NCBI RefSeq assembly: GCF_014174355.1
Contig: NZ_JABEQF010000014.1
Span: forward strand, 26,449 to 90,448
Length of the DNA: 64,000 nucleotides
Source: Gluconacetobacter azotocaptans
Lineage (GTDB): Bacteria; Pseudomonadota; Alphaproteobacteria; Acetobacterales; Acetobacteraceae
Direction of reading: 5' to 3'
In this document: positions 48,902 through 56,718 of the stretch, in pieces
Position numbering within the stretch: position 1 is the first letter of the stretch
Layout of the letters: each line of letters opens with the position of its first letter
Notes under the pieces: model-generated
The model's input: the letters and a program-made list of their open reading frames with translations, nothing else
Database searches by the model: none
What the model was told of the DNA's origin: nothing
Made by a program: the position numbers and the translations under genes

Positions 48902-51048
48902 GCGCGGAAGGTGTGGATGACGTGCCGACCAGGGATGCGGCCGACGGGCCGGACATGGAACAGGCGCGGCGTCTGCGGCGCTGGATCGAGAGCCCGAACA
49001 TCGCCGTGGAGCTGGACGAGGAGACGTGCGCCGCCATCGCGCAGCGGGTGCGGCGGGAATACGACATGGACGACGCCAGCCGTGGCCCGTGGAAGGAAAA
49101 ATACCGCCGCTGGCTGGATCTGGCGCAACAGGTGGCCGAACCCAAGACCTATCCCTGGCCGGGGGCGTCGAACGTCATCTTCCCGCTGCTGACCATTGCG
49201 GCGGTGCAGTTCGCGGCGCGGGCCTATCCGGCCATCGTGCGCGACCGCGACGTGGTGCGGGGCACCGTGCTGGGCCGCGACGACGGGGTGCCGGCGATGG
49301 ACCCGCTGTGCCCCGGCCGGCCGCTGCTGGGGCCGGACGGCGCGCCGGTCTGGCTGGTGCCGCCGGGGGCGCGGCGGACGCGGGCGGATGCCATCGGCCG
49401 GCACATGAGCTGGCAGGTGCTGGACGAGATGGAGGAGTGGGAGGAGCAGACCGACAAGCTGCTGCTGAAACTGTCCATTGTCGGCGTGATGTTTCGCAAG
49501 ACCTATTTCGACCCGGCGTTGCAGCGCAATGTCAGCGAGACGGTCGACCCGCTGCGGCTGTGCATCGACTACAACGCCAAATCGTTCGCCACCGCCCCGC
49601 GCATCACCGAGGAGATCGACCTGTACCCGTGGGAGGTGCAGGAGCGCATCCGCGCCGGCCTGTTCCTGGACGACGAGTACGGGTGCAACCACGATGCGTC
49701 GCCCGACGACGACGCGCCGGTGACGTTCCTGGAACAGCATCGGCGCATCGACCTGGACGAGGACGGCTATGCCGAGCCCTATATCGTGACGATCGCGCGC
49801 GATTCCGGACGGCTGGCGCGCATCGTGGCGGGATATGACATGGAGGGGGTGATGTTCGGCGCGGCCGACCATCGCGTCCGCCGGATCGACCCGGTGCCGT
49901 ACTACACCAAGTTTCCGTTCATCCCGTCGCCGGACTCGGCGATCTACGACATCGGGTTCGGCACCTTGCTGCATCCGTTGAACGAGGCGGTGAACACCAG
50001 CCTGAACCAGATGTTCGACGCCGCCCACCTGGCGAACGCGGGGGGCGGGTTCATCGGGTCGGGCCTGTCGCTGAATGCGGGGTCGGTGCGCTTTCAGGTG
50101 GGCGAATACAAGGTGGTGAACGCGCCGGGGGCGGCGTTGCGGGAGAATTTGGTGCCGCTGGCCTTTCCGGGGCCGAACCCGGTGCTGTTCCAGCTTCTGA
50201 CCTTTCTGGTCGATGCGGGGCGCGAGATCGCGTCGGTGAAGGACATCCTGTCGGGCGCGATGCCGGGCGGCAACACGCCTGGGGTGCTGGGGCTGGCGGT
50301 GATCCAGCAGGGGCTGAAGGTGTTCAGCGCCATCTTCAAGCGCGTTCATCGCAGCCTGGGGGCCGAGTTTCGGAAACTGTACCGGCTGAACCGGATCTAC
50401 CTGCCCGACGAGGTGGGGTTTCGCGTCGGGGCCGGATATTTCAGCGTCACCCGCGCCGATTACGAGCAGGGCAGCGGGGTGGAGCCGGTGTCGGACCCGG
50501 AAATCGTCACCGACATGCAGAAGCTGGCGCGGGCGAATTTCCTGCTGGCGTTCAAGGACGACCCCTGGTGCGACGGGCATGAGATCCGCCGCCGCGCCTT
50601 CGATGCCGCCGCGATCGGCGAGGTGGGGCGCGTGCTGCGCGACCGGCCGGCGCCGAATTTCGACGCCGTGAGCCGGGCGCAGGACCTGGCGCTGCGCGCC
50701 CGGCGCGAGGCGCGCGAGGGGGCGGCGAGCGAGGGCCGCCAGCGCGTGCAGGAGATCGAGGCGCTGGCGGGGGCGATCCTGCGGCTGGCGCAGGCGCGCA
50801 AGGCGGAAGCCGATGCCGGTGGCGGGGCCGATCGGGGGGCGGTCGACGGGGAACTGGCGGATCTGGAGGCATGGCGTGAGGAGTTCGGAGAGGATGGATC
50901 GGCCGATACCGGAGGGGACGGACCGGGAGGAGATCCGCGACCGTCGCCGGGCGGCGCTGGCGGACCTGACCGAGGGGGATTTCCAGGCGTGGCGGCACCA
51001 TCCGGTGACGCGGGCGGTGCTGCTGTTCCTTGGGGATTACCGCGATAG
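48898..51048 (+). CDS. Portal protein, P22-like size
   Basis: The 716-residue protein has a portal core: PWKEKYRRWLDLAQQVAEPK, TYPWPGASNVIFPLLTIAAV, VGVMFRKTYFDPALQRNVSE and LNEAVNTSLNQMFDAAHLAN. The stem and crown region (GAMPGGNTPGVLGLAVIQQG) and a long Glu/Ala/Arg-rich helical C-terminus that could form a barrel follow. P22 gp1 has 725 residues, so the length agrees. A dodecameric ring at the capsid vertex is expected. The last 155 bp are overlapped by the next gene in another frame. Confidence 0.85.
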   Translation: MSAEGVDDVPTRDAADGPDMEQARRLRRWIESPNIAVELDEETCAAIAQRVRREYDMDDASRGPWKEKYRRWLDLAQQVAEPKTYPWPGASNVIFPLLTIAAVQFAARAYPAIVRDRDVVRGTVLGRDDGVPAMDPLCPGRPLLGPDGAPVWLVPPGARRTRADAIGRHMSWQVLDEMEEWEEQTDKLLLKLSIVGVMFRKTYFDPALQRNVSETVDPLRLCIDYNAKSFATAPRITEEIDLYPWEVQERIRAGLFLDDEYGCNHDASPDDDAPVTFLEQHRRIDLDEDGYAEPYIVTIARDSGRLARIVAGYDMEGVMFGAADHRVRRIDPVPYYTKFPFIPSPDSAIYDIGFGTLLHPLNEAVNTSLNQMFDAAHLANAGGGFIGSGLSLNAGSVRFQVGEYKVVNAPGAALRENLVPLAFPGPNPVLFQLLTFLVDAGREIASVKDILSGAMPGGNTPGVLGLAVIQQGLKVFSAIFKRVHRSLGAEFRKLYRLNRIYLPDEVGFRVGAGYFSVTRADYEQGSGVEPVSDPEIVTDMQKLARANFLLAFKDDPWCDGHEIRRRAFDAAAIGEVGRVLRDRPAPNFDAVSRAQDLALRARREAREGAASEGRQRVQEIEALAGAILRLAQARKAEADAGGGADRGAVDGELADLEAWREEFGEDGSADTGGDGPGGDPRPSPGGAGGPDRGGFPGVAAPSGDAGGAAVPWGLPR

Positions 51049-51199
51049 CCTGGAGCAGGGGCTTCTGGGGCACTGGCGCGCCGGCACGCTGATGCTGGCG
51101 CAGGAACACGAGACGCGGGGGCGGAGCCTGCTGGCCGGCGAGATCGCCGGGCTGGATCGGGACGTGCTGCGGACATTCTATGGCGGGGACGGCGTGTGA
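50894..51199 (+). CDS. Phage protein nested at portal 3' end (101 aa)
   Basis: It starts MDRPIPEGTDREEIRDRRRA with CGGAGAGG in front, and has regular helices (VTRAVLLFLGDYRDSLEQGL, AGEIAGLDRDVLRTFYG). The first 155 bp overlap the portal gene in a different frame. Outside the overlap it is the only sensible frame and its stop overlaps the next start (TGATG). The role is unknown. Confidence 0.6.
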   Translation: MDRPIPEGTDREEIRDRRRAALADLTEGDFQAWRHHPVTRAVLLFLGDYRDSLEQGLLGHWRAGTLMLAQEHETRGRSLLAGEIAGLDRDVLRTFYGGDGV

Positions 51200-51627
51200 T
51201 GCGTGAGGGACGGATTCTGAAACTGGACCGGCAGGAATATGTCGTTTCGGACTGGGACGGGGTGAACCGGGCGGGGTATGTGCCGCTGGACGACAAGATC
51301 CTGGTGCTGGCGGACATTCATGCCGACATCACCAGCGGCGCGGTGCAGTTGCCGGCCGAGTATGTCGAACGGCAGACGCTGGCCGCCGAGCACGGCACCG
51401 TCATTGCCGTGGGGCCGGCGGCGTTCCGCTGGAACGACGACGGCACGCGGCAGTGGGAGGGGCGCATCCCCCGGCCGGGCGACCGGGTCTATTTCGAGCG
51501 CTATGCCGGGCAGTTGCTGAAGGGCGAGGACGGGCGGATGTACCGGCTGATGTCGCAGCGTTGCATCGCGGCGATCGGTGTGGGCGCGGAATCGGACAAT
51601 GACGAGATGATGGAAGGGACGATCTGA
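51199..51627 (+). CDS. Phage GroES-like (co-chaperonin fold) protein
   Basis: The 142-residue protein begins MREGRILKLDRQEYVVSDWD and contains YVPLDDKILVLADIHADITS, EHGTVIAVGPAAF, PGDRVYFERYAGQLL and YRLMSQRCIAAIGVGAE. This follows GroES: R/K-x-x-P-L-x-D-x-V/I-L-V, G-x-V-x-A-V-G-x-G, G-D-x-V, and G-x-x-Y-x-x-x-x-x-x-D-I-L-A. The GroEL-binding mobile loop area is AVQLPAEYVERQTLA. Such phage proteins may help coat-protein folding with host GroEL, as T4 gp31 does. The place just before scaffold and capsid fits. Confidence 0.75.
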   Translation: MREGRILKLDRQEYVVSDWDGVNRAGYVPLDDKILVLADIHADITSGAVQLPAEYVERQTLAAEHGTVIAVGPAAFRWNDDGTRQWEGRIPRPGDRVYFERYAGQLLKGEDGRMYRLMSQRCIAAIGVGAESDNDEMMEGTI

Positions 51628-52565
51628 TGTCGGATGTGCAGGACGAAGTGCCCGTCGCGGGCGGTGCGGTGATGGAGGATGGGGCCGGGCACGCGGGGGA
51701 GGCCGCCGCGCCGGAGATGGACGCGCCCGTAGCCCCCGAGCCTGTGGCGCTGGATGTCGAGGCGCAGGCGCGGCGGATGGGCTGGGTGCCGCGCGAGGCG
51801 TTTCGCGGCGACCCGGCCAACTGGCGGCCGGCCGGGCAGTTTCTGGAGCGGGGCATGACCCTGTTGCCGGTGCTGCAGCAGAATTACCGCACCCTGGACA
51901 GCCGCTATGGCGCGGTGCAGGCGGAACTGCGCGAGACGCGGCAGGCGCTGGTCGATTTGACCGAGCGCGCGCGCCGGGCCGACGAGCGGGCGCTGGGCCG
52001 GGCGATGAAGGAGATCGAATCGCGCCGGCAGCGGGCGGTGGCCGATGGCGACACCCGGGCCTTCGCCGTGGCCGAGCAGGAGTTGCAGGATTTGCGCGAC
52101 AGCACGCCGCCCGCGCGGCCGGCCACGCGGGCGGAGCCTGCCCCGGCGACGCCGCGCGAGGCCGCCGGGGCGGAGGCCGGGGCGGTGCCGCCGGAAGTCG
52201 CGGCCTTCGTGCAGGCGAATCCGTGGTTCGGCACCAATGAGGAAGCGCGGCAGGACGCGATTGCCATCCACGCGGCGGTGGACCGGCAGCATCCGCGCTT
52301 GCCGCTGGCCGAACGGCTGGAGATGACCCGGCGCAAGGTACGGCAGTTGCACCCCGCGCTGTTCGAGAACGCGCGCCGGGTGGCGCCGGCCGCCGTCAGC
52401 CCCTCGCGCGCCGAGGCGGCGCGGCCGGCCAACCCGCGCGGGTTCGACGCGCTGCCCGCCGAGGTGCGGCGGGAATTCGACCGCTATGCCCGCGCCCTGT
52501 CGGGCAAGGGGCAGCCGCTGACCCGCGAGGAATGGGCGGCCTATTACTGGGAGAACGAAGGATGA
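51627..52565 (+). CDS. Scaffold-like head assembly protein
   Basis: The 312-residue protein begins MSDVQDEVPVAGGAVMEDGA (acidic, disordered), and has a long helical middle (RYGAVQAELRETRQALVDLT ... KEIESRRQRAVADGDTRAFA) and a C-terminal helix-rich end (PPEVAAFVQANPWFGTNEEA). Length and charge resemble scaffolding proteins (P22 gp8 has 303 residues). The position between portal and capsid supports this. Sequence alone does not prove it. Confidence 0.65.
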   Translation: MSDVQDEVPVAGGAVMEDGAGHAGEAAAPEMDAPVAPEPVALDVEAQARRMGWVPREAFRGDPANWRPAGQFLERGMTLLPVLQQNYRTLDSRYGAVQAELRETRQALVDLTERARRADERALGRAMKEIESRRQRAVADGDTRAFAVAEQELQDLRDSTPPARPATRAEPAPATPREAAGAEAGAVPPEVAAFVQANPWFGTNEEARQDAIAIHAAVDRQHPRLPLAERLEMTRRKVRQLHPALFENARRVAPAAVSPSRAEAARPANPRGFDALPAEVRREFDRYARALSGKGQPLTREEWAAYYWENEG

Positions 52566-53032
52566 GCGACGAACAGCGCCGGCGCGTGCCGGCCGAGGGC
52601 GCGCGGGTGCGCCCCGAGATGCCCGTCGAGGCGGCGCCGCGGGGCCGGAACGTGCGCAAGCCGTTCGGTACGCGGGAGCAGAAACTGGCTTATCCCGACA
52701 GGGAAGGATACCACCGGCACTGGTTCAACGACGAACCCGGCCGCATCGCCCGCGCGCAGGATGCGGGCTATACCCAGGTGGATGACGACAGCGGCAAGCC
52801 CGTCAGCATGACCGTGGGCGTTGCGCGCGGCGGCGGGGCGCTGATTGCGTACTTGATGGAAATACCGATGGAATGGTATCGGGAAGACATGGCGGCGCAG
52901 GAGGCCCAGCAGCAGGAACTGCTGGCCCAGATCAGGCAGGGCCGCGTCCCCGGCGGGCCGACCGGCGCCGACCGCAATGCCCAGTACGTGCCACGCGATG
53001 TCGGAATCACCATCCGCGAGGAACGTCGCTGA
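52562..53032 (+). CDS. Phage protein, unknown (156 aa)
   Basis: It starts MSDEQRRRVPAEGARVRPEM. The central part PDREGYHRHWFNDEPGRIAR then AQDAGYTQVDDDSGKPVSMT is common in phage head operons directly ahead of the major capsid gene. The C-terminus is helical (EDMAAQEAQQQELLAQIRQG). It overlaps the scaffold-like gene by ATGA. The function is not known. Confidence 0.65.
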   Translation: MSDEQRRRVPAEGARVRPEMPVEAAPRGRNVRKPFGTREQKLAYPDREGYHRHWFNDEPGRIARAQDAGYTQVDDDSGKPVSMTVGVARGGGALIAYLMEIPMEWYREDMAAQEAQQQELLAQIRQGRVPGGPTGADRNAQYVPRDVGITIREERR

Positions 53033-53082
53033 GGCGGGCGTGACCGGGGCCCAGGGATGGCCCCTTCGATACAGGAAATGAC

Positions 53083-53217
53083 AAGGATCGGGCTTTGCCC
53101 GAACCCGTCCGTTATCCGGAGTTGGGGGCCTGAGGCCCTGGACCCCGATCGTGGACAAACGACTGGGTTTCCAAAGGGCTCGGCCCTTTGGCGGGTTTCA
53201 GGGCGGAGCCCTGAGGC
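53083..53217. repeat. Intergenic multi-hairpin repeat, copy R11, inside the prophage late operon
   Basis: Stems are TCGGGCTTTGCCCGA, CCTGAGGCCCTGG, CCAAAGGGCTCGGCCCTTTGG and CAGGGCGGAGCCCTG. It separates the 156-residue gene from the next structural gene, in a gap of 244 bp in an otherwise gapless operon. Confidence 0.85.
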
Positions 53218-53276
53218 ACAGGCATCGACCTTGCGGCGCGCGCGCCGTTCCATCACTCGTGCAGGGGTCCTGCCAG

Positions 53277-53873
53277 ATGAATTCGAATATTGCCAGCGGC
53301 CTTCGGCCGTTATCCTACATGTCCGGTGCGCCGTATAGCGGCGGCGTGCAGGTGTACTACGTGCCGGCCGGCAACCCCACGCCGCTGTTCATCGGCGACC
53401 CGCTGGTGGCGCTGGATGGCGTTGCCGATGCGAACGGCGTGCCGGGGGTGGGCATCGCCACCGCCGGGGGTTCCGGCGCCATCACCGGGGTGATGCAGGG
53501 CGTGGCCAACAATGCCGGCGAGCTGGTGCTGCCGGTGGTGCAGAACCAGGCGCCGTACCTGCCGGCGGGGCAGGCGGCGTATGTCTATGTCGCCGACGAT
53601 CCGAACCTTGTGTTCGCGGTGCAGGAAGATTCGGTGGGCGGCGCGCTGGCGGCGGGCGCGGTGTCGAAGAACGCCGACCTGGTGGCCGGGGCGGGTTCGA
53701 CGGTCAACGGGTTTTCCGGCTGGCAGTTGCAGTCGGCCAGCGTGGGCACCACGGCGACGCTGCAGGTGCGCATTCTGCGGGCGTACCAGTCGATCGACAA
53801 TGCCGTCGGAACGAACGCGAAATGGCTGGTGCGGATCAACCAGCATTCGATCACCAGCCCGACCGGGATCTGA
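53277..53873 (+). CDS. Probable head decoration/structural protein (198 aa)
   Basis: It starts MNSNIASGLRPLSYMSGAPY and continues GGVQVYYVPAGNPTPLFIGD and PLVALDGVADANGVPGVGIA. It is beta-rich with a G/V/A pattern ending SIDNAVGTNAKWLVRINQHS. Such proteins stand next to the major capsid gene in many phages and decorate the shell. Assignment rests on place and composition. Confidence 0.6.
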   Translation: MNSNIASGLRPLSYMSGAPYSGGVQVYYVPAGNPTPLFIGDPLVALDGVADANGVPGVGIATAGGSGAITGVMQGVANNAGELVLPVVQNQAPYLPAGQAAYVYVADDPNLVFAVQEDSVGGALAAGAVSKNADLVAGAGSTVNGFSGWQLQSASVGTTATLQVRILRAYQSIDNAVGTNAKWLVRINQHSITSPTGI

Positions 53874-53970
53874 CGCGGCGCGCGTCCGGGGTGGACCCGG
53901 AGGCGCTGCGATGGTGAAAAACTTTGAGCAGGCCACGCGGTTCTGTCGCGCGGGCTGAGGAGCGATTTCA

Positions 53971-54879
53971 ATGGCCGTTATTACGACTGGCGCGCATCCC
54001 AAGGCGCTGTGGCCCGGGATCAAGGCGTGGTGGGGACGCAGCTACGACGAGCATCGCGTCGAATATCTGGATCTGTTCGACAAGCAGACGTCGGACAAGG
54101 CGTATGAGGAGGAGGTCGAGATCACCGGCTTCGGCCTGGCGCCGGTCAAGCCGCAGGGCCAGCAGATCTATTACGATGTCGAGGCGCAGGGGTCGGTCAG
54201 CCGCTTCACGCATGTGGCCTACGCCCTGGGCTATGTCGTGACGTATGAGGAACTTCGCGACAATCTGTACGAGGTCGTGTCGAAGCGCCGGGCGGCGCAG
54301 TTGGCGTTTTCCATGCGCCAGACCAAGGAAAACGTGCTGGCCGGCATCTATAACATGGCGTTCTCGGCCGCCGCGCCGGGTGGCGACGGGGTGTCGCTGG
54401 TCTCGAACCTGCATCCGACGCTGTCGGGCGCGCAGTCGAACCTGCTGGCCACGGCGGCCGATCTGTCGGAGGCGGCGGTCGAGGACCTGACGGTGCAGAT
54501 CATGCAGTGCCAGAACAACCGGGGCATGCGCATCTCGGCGCTGCCGCGCACGCTGAACGTGCCGTCGGCGCTGTGGTTCGAGGCCAACCGGATCTGCAAT
54601 TCGGTGTTGCAGAACGACACGGCGAACAATGCCGTCAACGTGCTGCGCGCGACGAATGCGTTCCCCGAAGGCATCAAGCTGAACCATTACTTCACCAGCC
54701 AGACGGCGTGGTTCATCCGGACCAACGTGCCCAATTCGCTGACCTATTTCGAGCGCGATCCGATCTCGTTCGATCAGGACAACGATTTCGACACGCGCAA
54801 TGCCAAGGCCGCCTGCTACGAGCGGTATTCGGGATATTGGGCGGACTGGCGGGGGCTGTACGGCACGCCGGGGGTTTAA
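53971..54879 (+). CDS. Major capsid protein
   Basis: The 302-residue protein begins MAVITTGAHPKALWPGIKAW. It contains DKAYEEEVEITGFGLAPVKP, FTHVAYALGYVVTYEELRDN, FSMRQTKENVLAGIYNMAFS and, near the end, FERDPISFDQDNDFDTRNAK then ERYSGYWADWRGLYGT. These are features of HK97-fold coat proteins of the gpT-like group, where the final F-x-x-D-N-x-F-D-T-x-N-x-K-x-x-x-x-E-R motif is well known. GCTGAGGAGCG lies before the ATG. The stop codon is flush with a host repeat (R12). Confidence 0.88.
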   Translation: MAVITTGAHPKALWPGIKAWWGRSYDEHRVEYLDLFDKQTSDKAYEEEVEITGFGLAPVKPQGQQIYYDVEAQGSVSRFTHVAYALGYVVTYEELRDNLYEVVSKRRAAQLAFSMRQTKENVLAGIYNMAFSAAAPGGDGVSLVSNLHPTLSGAQSNLLATAADLSEAAVEDLTVQIMQCQNNRGMRISALPRTLNVPSALWFEANRICNSVLQNDTANNAVNVLRATNAFPEGIKLNHYFTSQTAWFIRTNVPNSLTYFERDPISFDQDNDFDTRNAKAACYERYSGYWADWRGLYGTPGV

Positions 54880-54973
54880 GGTCGGGCCTTGCCCGAACCC
54901 ACCAGGGCAAGGATCGACGACTGGGTTTCCAAAGGGCGCTGCCCTTTGGCGGGTTTCAGGGCGGCGCCCTGAG
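54878..54973. repeat. Intergenic multi-hairpin repeat, copy R12, directly after the capsid gene
   Basis: The repeat starts at the capsid stop codon (TTTAAGGTCGGGCCTTGCCC). CCAAAGGGCGCTGCCCTTTGG and CAGGGCGGCGCCCTG are also present. Because the capsid gene needs the highest expression, a hairpin here could stabilise its mRNA or stop most transcription. This is inference. Confidence 0.85.
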
Positions 54974-55000
54974 TTCTTCCGAAAAACGATGGAGAATACG

Positions 55001-55198
55001 ATGAGTGTGAAAAAGACCGGAACCAAGCCCGCTGGCGTGCCGATGGACGGGCGCGTGGCGGGGATGCAGATCCATCACCATCATCACTACCATGCGCCGG
55101 CCAAGGCGCCGGCGGTGACTTCGCCGCGTGCCGTGCCTGCCGTCGCGCGGGGCAAGGCGACGCCGGCCGGCGCGCGCAAGGGCGGCCGGCGGGCCTGA
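55001..55198 (+). CDS. Small histidine-run phage protein (65 aa)
   Basis: It starts MSVKKTGTKPAGVPMDGRVA. A natural run of histidines (QIHHHHHYHAP) is followed by a basic A/P/R-rich tail. GGAGA precedes the ATG at 55001; an in-frame ATG at 54989 is the alternative. It is disordered, may bind metal or DNA, and sits after the capsid gene. The role is unknown. Confidence 0.5.
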   Translation: MSVKKTGTKPAGVPMDGRVAGMQIHHHHHYHAPAKAPAVTSPRAVPAVARGKATPAGARKGGRRA

Positions 55199-55254
55199 GG
55201 GCAGGCCCGGTCCCGGCCCGGTGCGCCGGGTCGGGACCCAGACGGAGGGAGGGC

Positions 55255-55665
55255 ATGATGGCGGATGTGATGATGTCGCAGGTGATGGCGAACGGGCCGC
55301 GCAACCTGGCCGTCAAGCTGACGGATGTCAGCGACGGGACGGGGCTGGCGTCGGTTCGGATCGTGGACGCGCAGTCCGTCGCCTTTTCGGTCGGGGGGCA
55401 GGCGCCGGGGGTGCATCTGAAGGTGCGGCGCATCGCCTATGACGTGCACGGCATGGTGGTGCGCCTGCAATGGGAGGCGACCGAGCCGGTGGATCTGGCG
55501 ACGCTGTCGGGCTTCGGTCATCTGGATTTCCGGCGGTTGCAGGGCATTGCGAACCCGAAGGCGCCGGGGGCCACGGGGTCGATCCTGCTGAGCACCATCG
55601 GGGCGGCGGCGGGCAGCGCGTTCACCCTGGATCTGGAAATGGTCAAGGGTGTTCCGCAGGAGTGA
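55255..55665 (+). CDS. Phage structural protein, unknown (136 aa)
   Basis: It starts MMADVMMSQVMANGPRNLAV. It is beta-rich: VKLTDVSDGTGLASVRIVDA, VRRIAYDVHGMVVRLQWEAT and STIGAAAGSAFTLDLEMVKG. It resembles small head-tail or tail proteins in similar operons. The second ATG (55258) is an equally good start. The next gene begins ten bases after the stop. Confidence 0.6.
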   Translation: MMADVMMSQVMANGPRNLAVKLTDVSDGTGLASVRIVDAQSVAFSVGGQAPGVHLKVRRIAYDVHGMVVRLQWEATEPVDLATLSGFGHLDFRRLQGIANPKAPGATGSILLSTIGAAAGSAFTLDLEMVKGVPQE

Positions 55666-55675
55666 GGGAACGGCC

Positions 55676-56230
55676 ATGACCGAGGCCTGGTTCTACAACC
55701 CCGGCGACCATTACGTGCTGGACGATCTGTCGGGCTTCAAGGTCCGGCGGTCGAAGGCGCGGACCATCCCCGGCGGCCAGACCGGCCAGGCGGTGGTGGA
55801 CCGCAGGCGGTGGGAGGCGCAGCAGCCGCAGGATTTCGTGCGCGGGGTGGCGGACGACCAGACCGTCGATATCGCCCGGCCGCGCCAGCAGGATTGCTTT
55901 ACGGTCGTGGGCACCTTCGTGACGGGTGCGGCCGGCGTCGGTGCGAACGGGGTGCCGGTGGCCCGCACGTTCGGGTTTTCGGCCGGCGACCGGATCCAGA
56001 TCATGCTGGATCGGGGCGAGAATTTCGTGACGGACATCGTTGCGATCTCGGGTGCGGTGCTGACGATTTCGCCGGCCCTGCCGGGCGCGGTCGGCTGTCT
56101 GGGCGACCTGGCGGGGAACATGGTTCTTCAGCTTCCGCAGGTGAGGGCGGCCGCGTCGTTCGTCACCGAAAATGGCGCGGCGCTGGCGACGGAGGAGGGG
56201 CGGCTTCTGGTGCGGGAGGCATCGTCATGA
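55676..56230 (+). CDS. Phage structural protein with shared beta module (184 aa)
   Basis: It starts MTEAWFYNPGDHYVLDDLSG. Residues of about 80-150 read FTVVGTFVTGAAGVGANGVP, FGFSAGDRIQIMLDRGENFV then AISGAVLTISPALPGAVGCL, a module also seen twice in the gp4-like protein (58180-60066). An N-terminal segment (GFKVRRSKARTIPGGQTGQA) is basic. It overlaps the next gene by ATGA (56227-56230). The role is unknown but should be in the virion. Confidence 0.6.
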   Translation: MTEAWFYNPGDHYVLDDLSGFKVRRSKARTIPGGQTGQAVVDRRRWEAQQPQDFVRGVADDQTVDIARPRQQDCFTVVGTFVTGAAGVGANGVPVARTFGFSAGDRIQIMLDRGENFVTDIVAISGAVLTISPALPGAVGCLGDLAGNMVLQLPQVRAAASFVTENGAALATEEGRLLVREASS

Positions 56231-56718
56231 CGCAGGTTTCGATATCGCAGTTGCCGGACGGCGCGACGGTGCAGGGCGCCGACCTGCTGCTGGTCTCGCG
56301 CCCGGCCGGAGCGGGCTGGGCCAGTTTCCGGGCGAATATCTCGTATTTTCTGGGGTGGCTGGTCGGGCAGGACGTCGCGGTGCGGTCGCTGACCGGCGAT
56401 ATTTCGGCCGCCGGCCTGTCCGCGACGATGACGGGCGGGCAGGCGGCGACGGCGATCGCGGCCGGCGCGGCGCAGGCCGCCAGCGCGGCGCAGGCGGCGG
56501 CGGCGGCCGTGCCGAAGGCCAGCGTCGGCGCGGTGAACGGGGTGGCGGCGCTGGATGCCAGGGGCGGCCTTGTTTTGAACGCCGGGTCCGTCATGCATGT
56601 GGATGGCGCCGGCAATCTGATTCTCGATGTTCCGCTGCCGACCTCGGACCCCGGTGTGGCGAACGCCGTGTGGACGCAGGGCGGCGTGCTTCTTCTTTCG
56701 CAAGGCCCCACATCATGA
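56227..56718 (+). CDS. Phage tail-associated protein with alanine-rich helix (163 aa)
   Basis: It starts MTQVSISQLPDGATVQGADL then [20 protein letters not shown]. The middle (QAATAIAAGAAQAASAAQAA) is an alanine-rich helix that could trimerise, and a beta end follows (VMHVDGAGNLILDVPLPTSD). Short tail-fibre adaptor proteins look like this. Its stop overlaps the next ATG (56715-56718). Confidence 0.6.
   Translation: MTQVSISQLPDGATVQGADLLLVSRPAGAGWASFRANISYFLGWLVGQDVAVRSLTGDISAAGLSATMTGGQAATAIAAGAAQAASAAQAAAAAVPKASVGAVNGVAALDARGGLVLNAGSVMHVDGAGNLILDVPLPTSDPGVANAVWTQGGVLLLSQGPTS

Noticed and set aside
55001..55198. Histidine run as a cloning or vector artefact
   Set aside because: It lies in a continuous natural operon, includes a Tyr inside the run, and has no vector-like flanks.
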